Assembly (NCBI GenBank): GCA_007125415.1
Contig: SLDH01000410.1
Location: 1 to 11,599 of the forward strand
DNA length: 11,599 nucleotides
Source: Roseovarius sp.
GTDB taxonomy: Bacteria > Pseudomonadota > Alphaproteobacteria > Rhodobacterales > Rhodobacteraceae
Reading direction: 5' to 3'
The notes under the pieces: generated by a model
What the model was told of the DNA's origin: nothing
What the model saw: the letters and a program-made list of their open reading frames with translations, nothing else
Database searches by the model: none
Program-made: the position numbers and the translations under genes
Shown here: piece after piece, positions 6,962 through 11,599 of the stretch
Numbering within the stretch: the first letter of the stretch is position 1
How the letters are laid out: every line of letters starts with the position of its first letter

Positions 6962-7608
6962 GACCCGCGTTCCGCTATGAAAGCCAGATTGTTGGCGGGC
7001 ATCTCCACCAGATCAAGAAGGGTCAGCTGCGCGGCATGAAGCCAATCCACCACGTCGAAATCATCCTTGTAACCGATCCGCGGGTCTGCCGCTGTCAGGC
7101 TGGCATGGAATTGCGCATCGCCGCGGGAGATGGTTCTTCCGCCACGCAGGAACGGGCCATAGATGATCAGCCGCCCTCGCGGCTTGAGCGCCCGGGCCGC
7201 CTCGTGGATCAGGGTTTGCGCGGCAGGCGCGTCGATCAGGTGCAAGAGGTTCACGGTGAGGATGAGATCGAACGCGCCCTGCTTCGCGCCCCAGCCTTGG
7301 GCCGTGGCGTCAAGCGTGATCGCCGCGCGCATATTCGTCATCCCGTCTGTCCATGCGGCGATGCTTGCAAGGCGCGCGGGGTCAAGCTCGCTCGGCTGCC
7401 ATGTGAGCCCGGGGAAGGCCTTGGCGAACTGCGCGATATGCTGCCCGGTGCCGCTGGCCAGTTCCAGCGCCTCGCCTTCTGGAGGGGCGTGCTCTGCCAG
7501 CAGCGCCGTCAGCGGCTCAGCATTTCGAAGCGCGGCAGGCGCACAGAGGCGGCCTGCCGGGGCCACTTCGACGGCAGCACCATCGGGCGGCGTGCTGCGC
7601 TGTGCCAT
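6958..7608 (-). CDS. DUF938-family SAM-dependent methyltransferase
   Basis: This 216-aa protein has a class I Rossmann methyltransferase fold of the DUF938 type. SAM-binding motif I is LELASGTGQH (48-57). An acidic motif follows in QPSELDP (71-77), and motif IV lies in FDLILTVNLLHLI (113-125). GRLIIYGPF follows, then RISRGD-like residues typical of the family. The family signature RLxAPAxxRNxxPL appears at 20-33. The substrate is unknown. I chose ATG 7608 because GGGAGA (7615-7620) lies 6 bases upstream. The longer frame to 7653 would place this ribosome binding site inside the gene. It is the first gene of the minus operon with the lysozyme and the membrane protein. Confidence 0.88.
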   Translation of the reverse strand: MAQRSTPPDGAAVEVAPAGRLCAPAALRNAEPLTALLAEHAPPEGEALELASGTGQHIAQFAKAFPGLTWQPSELDPARLASIAAWTDGMTNMRAAITLDATAQGWGAKQGAFDLILTVNLLHLIDAPAAQTLIHEAARALKPRGRLIIYGPFLRGGRTISRGDAQFHASLTAADPRIGYKDDFDVVDWLHAAQLTLLDLVEMPANNLAFIAERGS

Positions 7609-7921
7609 CCGCATTCTCCCATTCACACGCTTTGGCGCGGGCGCAGGCAGCATCGCATATCCACCCCGTCATGAGAAGGAAAGAACGCCACCGGTTTGTT
7701 CCGATGAAGCCCCTCCTGAATGGTTCCTGAAAAAGTGCCTCACTCGTGCCTCCAGGCGCCCTGAGCAGGAAAAATGTTCCGCGCCACGCCCGTCCCATCG
7801 TCTCACCGAGGCGACCAGCCCGGGCCGCGGTGAGGAGGATCGGACCCCTTCCACCTCACTCCCGGAACCTACCCGCCTTATCGGGCTTTCCCGAAGAGGA
7901 CCGCCGGGGTAAGACGAGGAC
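7609..7921. other. Divergent intergenic region, DUF938 operon / dnaE
   Basis: These 313 bp lie between two divergent genes and should hold both promoters. By eye I found no convincing -35/-10 pair on either strand. There is an inverted repeat CTCACCG (7802-7808) / CGGTGAG (7828-7834) with a 19-nt loop containing CCCGGG. A small hairpin TCGGG-CTTT-CCCGA lies at 7881-7894, about 27 bp before dnaE. Open frames here have no recognisable protein. Confidence 0.5.
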
Positions 7922-10900
7922 ATGCCCAACCCCCGATTCATTCATCTGCGCGTCCATAGTGAATATTCGCTTCTCGAGGGCGCGGTCCGGCTCAAGCAGG
8001 TGCCGGGGCTCTGTGAGGCCGCAAAAATGCCCGCCGTTGCCGTGACCGACACCAACAACATGTTTGCCGCTCTGGAATTCTCCGTCACCGCGCAGGAGGC
8101 GGGCATCCAGCCCATCATGGGATGCCAGATGGATCTGGCCTATCTTGCAGCGGCACCCGGCGAGCGGGAGAGACCCCCTGCGCCTGTCGTGCTTCTTGCC
8201 CAGAATGAGCAGGGCTATGAAAACCTGATGAAGCTCAATTCCTGCTTCTATCTGCGGACGGACGGGGCGGTGCCGCATCTGACATTGGACGATCTCGAAG
8301 GCCACGCAAACGGCGTGATCTGTCTCACCGGCGGACCGGACGGGCCTGTGGGGCGACTGCTGCAAACCGGACAGCGCCCGGCAGCCGAGCAGCTTGTGGC
8401 GCGGCTGAGTGCCGCCTTCGGTGACCGTCTTTACATGGAGTTGCAGCGCCACCCGGGCGAGAACGGGGCACCCGAGGCCGAGCGCCTGACCGAACAGGGC
8501 CTCATCGAGATCGCCTATGCGATGGATATTCCGCTCGTGGCCACCAATGACGCCTATTTCCCGACCGCCGGGATGTACGAAGCGCATGACGCCATGATCT
8601 GCGTGGCCGAGGGTGCCTATGTGGATCAATCCGCACCGCGCCGCCGCCTGACGGCACAGCATTACTTCAAGAGCCAGCAGGAGATGGTGACGCTCTTTGC
8701 CGATCTGCCCGAGGCGCTTGAGAACACGGTCGAGATTGCCCGGCGCTGTGCCTTCGGGGCCTACCGGCGTGATCCGATCCTGCCGCGCTTTGCCGATGAC
8801 GAGGTGCAGGAGCTGCGCCGTCAGGCCCAGGCGGGGTTGCAGGAGCGTCTGGCGGTGATCCCGCATGCGGCAAGTGTGCAGGAATATGAAGCCCGGCTGG
8901 AATTCGAGCTTGGCATCATCGAAGGCATGGGCTTTCCCGGATATTTCCTGATCGTGGCCGATTTCATCAAATGGGCCAAGGAACGCGACATTCCCGTCGG
9001 CCCCGGACGCGGCTCGGGGGCGGGGAGCCTCGTGGCCTATGCGCTCACGATCACGGATCTCGATCCGCTGCGCTACAGCCTGCTGTTCGAACGGTTCCTG
9101 AACCCCGAACGGGTCAGCATGCCGGATTTCGACATCGATTTCTGCATGGACCGGCGCGAAGAGGTGATTGCCTATGTGCAGCGCAAATACGGGCGCGACA
9201 AGGTGGGCCAGATCATCACCTTCGGCGCCCTGCTCTCGAAGGCCGCGGTGCGCGATCTGGGCCGGGTGCTGCAAATGCCCTACGGGCAGGTGGACCGGCT
9301 GAGCAAGATGATCCCCTCGGAAGGGGTCAAACCCGTTTCCATCGAGAAGGCGCTGGCCGATGAGCCACGCCTGCGAGAGGAGGCGAAAGGCGCCGAGGTG
9401 GTGGATCGGCTGCTGACCTATGGCCAGCAGGTCGAGGGGCTGCTCCGAAACGCCTCGACCCATGCCGCCGGTGTTGTGATCGGCGACCGCCCGCTTGATC
9501 ATCTCGTGCCGCTCTACAAGGACCCGCGCTCGGACATGCCCGCCACGCAGTTCAACATGAAATGGGTGGAACAGGCGGGGCTGGTGAAGTTCGATTTTCT
9601 CGGCCTGAAGACGCTCACGGTCATTCAGAACGCGATAGAGCAGATCCATGCCGAGGGGCGCCCGCTGCATATCGCGCAGGATGGCAGCACGATCTATGAG
9701 CCCTTCCCCGGTGCGGAGAACGATATCGGCCAGATTCCGCTCGATGATGCGAAGACCTATGCGCTTTATGCCCGTGCACAGACGGTGGCGGTGTTCCAGG
9801 TGGAAAGTTCGGGCATGATGGATGCGCTCAAGCGCATGAAGCCCGATTGCATCGAGGATATCATCGCGCTGGTGGCGCTCTACCGCCCCGGCCCGATGGA
9901 GAACATCCCGAAATTCTGCGAGGTCAAGAACGGGCTTTCGGAGCGCGAAACACTGCACCCCTCGATCGATCACATTCTGGACGAAACGCAAGGCATCATC
10001 GTCTATCAGGAACAGGTGATGCAGATCGCTCAGGAGATGGCGGGCTACAGCCTCGGCGGTGCGGATCTGCTGCGCCGTGCCATGGGCAAGAAGATCCAGG
10101 CGGCGATGGATGCCGAACGGCCCAAGTTCATCGCCGGTGCCAAGGAGAATGGCGTGGATGACGCCAAGGCGCTCGAAGTTTGGAACCTGCTCGACAAGTT
10201 CGCCAATTACGGCTTCAACAAGAGCCACGCGGCGGCCTATGCGGTGGTCAGCTACCAAACCGCATGGCTCAAGACCAATCACCCGGTGGAATTCATGGCC
10301 GGCGTCATGAATTGCGATATTCATCTCACCGACAAGCTCGCCGTCTATTTCGAGGAAGTGAAGAAAGGCTTGTCGCTGCCCTGGGTGCCGCCTTGCGTGA
10401 ACCGCAGCGAGCCCACTTTCGTCGTGCACGGCGGCGCGCTGCATTATGCGCTCGGGGCGCTCAAGAATGTCGGTGTGGAGGCGATGCGCCTGATCTCTGA
10501 GGGGCGCGGCGACAAGCCCTTCGCCACGCTTTACGATTTCGCCCGTCGGGTGGACCTCAAAAGGATCGGCAAACGTCCGCTCGAGATGCTGGCGCGCGCA
10601 GGGGCCTTTGACACGTTGGATCGCAACCGCCGCCGCGTCTATGACAGTGTCGAGGCGCTGATGGGCTACTCCGCCGCGATCTTCGAGCAGAAAAGCTCCA
10701 ATCAGGTCTCGCTCTTCGGGGATGCGGGCGAGGATCTGCCCGAGCCTCACCTCAGCCCGGTGGAAGACTGGCTGCCCGCCGAGCGGCTGACGGAAGAATT
10801 CGCCGCTGTAGGCTTCTATCTCTCCGGTCATCCGCTCGATGATTATCAGGCGGTGCTGAAGCGCAAGCAGGTGCAGACCCTGGACGAGGTAACGCAGAAG

Positions 10901-11419
10901 GCGGCGCGCTCGCCAGCCGTCGTGAAGCTGGCTGGGGTGGTGGCGGGCCGACAGGAGCGCAAATCGGCACGCGGCAACCGCTTTGCCTTTGTCCAGATGA
11001 GCGATACCACCGGCGCCTATGAGGTGACGATGTTTGCCGAGCCGCTCGAGAAGTATAGGGATGCGCTGGAGCCGGGCCGCCCTGTGGTGATCACGGCAGA
11101 GGCCACGATGGAAAGCGACCAGCTCAAGCTGCTGGGCCGGGCCGTGCAGCCCATCGACGAGGTGGTCGCCGATGCCGGTAGTGTCGGATTGCGGATTTTC
11201 GTGGATGCGCCGGAGGCCATCGCCACCGTGGCCGGCGTGCTCGACAATGCCGCGCGCACCGTCACCAGGGGCGGGCGCGGCCCGGTGCATTTCTGCCTGA
11301 TGGATCCCGGTTTGCCCGGGGAGGTGGAGATCGCCACCGGGCGTGACTATCCGGTCAGTCCCCAGATCAAGGGCGCACTGAAGTCGCTGGGTGGCGTTGT
11401 CATGGTCGAAGAGTTCTGA
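7922..11419 (+). CDS. dnaE: DNA polymerase III subunit alpha
   Basis: This is the catalytic subunit of the replicative polymerase, 1165 aa (E. coli DnaE is 1160). The N-terminal PHP domain begins FIHLRVHSEYSLLEG. Its second metal-site residue is Arg10 rather than His, as in E. coli, so the PHP site is probably inactive and proofreading depends on a separate epsilon subunit. The palm contains PDFDIDFCMD with D404 and D406, and FDFLGLKTLT with D558. These match E. coli D401, D403 and D555. GGADLLRRAMGKK and YGFNKSHAAAYA of the fingers are intact. A tandem helix-hairpin-helix lies near 880-910, the sliding-clamp-binding QVSLF at 928-932, and an OB domain at about 1000-1050. The start MPNPRFIHLRVH agrees with the family. 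GAGGA lies very close to the ATG, and GGGG sits 12 bases upstream. No truncation or frameshift is seen. Confidence 0.98.
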   Translation: MPNPRFIHLRVHSEYSLLEGAVRLKQVPGLCEAAKMPAVAVTDTNNMFAALEFSVTAQEAGIQPIMGCQMDLAYLAAAPGERERPPAPVVLLAQNEQGYENLMKLNSCFYLRTDGAVPHLTLDDLEGHANGVICLTGGPDGPVGRLLQTGQRPAAEQLVARLSAAFGDRLYMELQRHPGENGAPEAERLTEQGLIEIAYAMDIPLVATNDAYFPTAGMYEAHDAMICVAEGAYVDQSAPRRRLTAQHYFKSQQEMVTLFADLPEALENTVEIARRCAFGAYRRDPILPRFADDEVQELRRQAQAGLQERLAVIPHAASVQEYEARLEFELGIIEGMGFPGYFLIVADFIKWAKERDIPVGPGRGSGAGSLVAYALTITDLDPLRYSLLFERFLNPERVSMPDFDIDFCMDRREEVIAYVQRKYGRDKVGQIITFGALLSKAAVRDLGRVLQMPYGQVDRLSKMIPSEGVKPVSIEKALADEPRLREEAKGAEVVDRLLTYGQQVEGLLRNASTHAAGVVIGDRPLDHLVPLYKDPRSDMPATQFNMKWVEQAGLVKFDFLGLKTLTVIQNAIEQIHAEGRPLHIAQDGSTIYEPFPGAENDIGQIPLDDAKTYALYARAQTVAVFQVESSGMMDALKRMKPDCIEDIIALVALYRPGPMENIPKFCEVKNGLSERETLHPSIDHILDETQGIIVYQEQVMQIAQEMAGYSLGGADLLRRAMGKKIQAAMDAERPKFIAGAKENGVDDAKALEVWNLLDKFANYGFNKSHAAAYAVVSYQTAWLKTNHPVEFMAGVMNCDIHLTDKLAVYFEEVKKGLSLPWVPPCVNRSEPTFVVHGGALHYALGALKNVGVEAMRLISEGRGDKPFATLYDFARRVDLKRIGKRPLEMLARAGAFDTLDRNRRRVYDSVEALMGYSAAIFEQKSSNQVSLFGDAGEDLPEPHLSPVEDWLPAERLTEEFAAVGFYLSGHPLDDYQAVLKRKQVQTLDEVTQKAARSPAVVKLAGVVAGRQERKSARGNRFAFVQMSDTTGAYEVTMFAEPLEKYRDALEPGRPVVITAEATMESDQLKLLGRAVQPIDEVVADAGSVGLRIFVDAPEAIATVAGVLDNAARTVTRGGRGPVHFCLMDPGLPGEVEIATGRDYPVSPQIKGALKSLGGVVMVEEF

Positions 11420-11423
11420 AGCC

Positions 11424-11447
11424 TTCCGCCCGGGCGATGTGGCGGAA
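11424..11447 (+). terminator. Possible weak terminator or hairpin after dnaE
   Basis: TTCCGCC (11424-11430) pairs with GGCGGAA (11441-11447) around a 10-nt loop, 4 bp after the dnaE stop. No T-tract follows, so this may be an RNA-stabilising or Rho-related structure rather than an intrinsic terminator. Confidence 0.35.
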
Positions 11448-11534
11448 ACCGGCCTCTGCGCGATCGGGCCGCTGGACCCGCCCCGACCATTTCGGCTAGA
11501 CACGCCGCCAGACTTGGGAGGGGAGCCACCATAG

Positions 11535-11599
11535 ATGATGCGGCTTTGGCTGGTCATATCGGTCTTGTTCGGGCTTGCGGCCTGCTCTGCACCCATGAA
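11535..11599 (+). CDS. Start of a lipoprotein gene (truncated by window edge)
   Basis: A frame opens with tandem ATGs (11535, 11538) and encodes MMRLWLVISVLFGLAAC followed by SAPM, running off the window. This is a lipoprotein signal peptide: a short basic start, a hydrophobic core and the lipobox LAAC, with Cys17 as the predicted lipidation site. A strong Shine-Dalgarno AGGGGAG (11519-11525) lies 9 bases before the first ATG. The mature function is outside the window. It follows dnaE by 115 bp on the same strand. Confidence 0.75.
   Translation, partial: MMRLWLVISVLFGLAACSAPM

Noticed and set aside
5876..7039. Plus-strand open frame of 387 codons opposite the minus operon
   Set aside because: The minus strand encodes a clear GH25 lysozyme and a well-started membrane protein here; the plus translation has low-complexity, Pro/Arg/His-rich sequence.
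7609..7653. Longer start of the DUF938 methyltransferase at 7653
   Set aside because: It would bury the good GGGAGA ribosome binding site at 7615-7620, and the added residues are not part of the family fold.
7856..11596. Antisense open frame of 1246 codons across dnaE
   Set aside because: It is a mirror of dnaE codon bias in high-GC DNA. The translation is rich in His, Arg and Leu, has no recognisable domain and spans the start of the next lipoprotein gene.

Overview
This looks like a core chromosomal window from a high-GC alphaproteobacterium, most likely family Rhodobacteraceae (Roseobacter clade or a close relative). The evidence is the protein content: a fused ATP sulfurylase/APS kinase of the Roseobacter type, an ASKHA (RACo/RamA-like) iron-sulfur protein, a DUF938 methyltransferase, a GH25 lysozyme and a DnaE with alphaproteobacterial sequence features. 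An initiator tRNA of alphaproteobacterial type supports this. I saw no transposase, integrase, phage gene or CRISPR array.

Layout. (1) 27-103, minus: initiator tRNA-fMet. (2) 104-373: intergenic region with a perfect 16-bp palindrome 18 bp before the next reading frame. (3) 374-2449, plus: a PAPS-forming Sat-CysC protein. Its frame is open upstream and carries a MarR/EPS-type winged helix-turn-helix in frame, with an internal ATG at 740 that matches the normal start of the enzyme. A strong hairpin terminator follows at 2501-2532. (4) 2695-5747, plus: a two-gene operon of an ASKHA/[2Fe-2S] reductive-activator-like protein and an APH-fold small-molecule kinase, separated by 2 bp. (5) 7608 down to 5756, minus: a compact three-gene operon (DUF938 methyltransferase, secreted GH25 lysozyme with a GTG start in a 4-bp overlap, small two-helix membrane protein). 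It converges on the kinase gene with 8 bp between the stops. (6) 7609-7921: a 313-bp divergent intergenic region. (7) 7922-11419, plus: dnaE, the replicative polymerase. (8) 11535 to the window end: the start of a lipoprotein gene.

How the genes work together. Sat-CysC supplies APS/PAPS for sulfate assimilation or sulfation. The ASKHA protein probably returns an inactivated corrinoid protein to the active Co(I) state, although no corrinoid partner lies in the window. The minus operon mixes a cell-wall hydrolase with a predicted methyltransferase and a membrane protein.

The most unusual signal is the DNA-binding domain fused in frame to the sulfate-activation enzyme, with a palindrome just upstream. 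This suggests an enzyme that could regulate its own promoter, or a regulator gene merged with its target. The rest of the window is ordinary housekeeping sequence.
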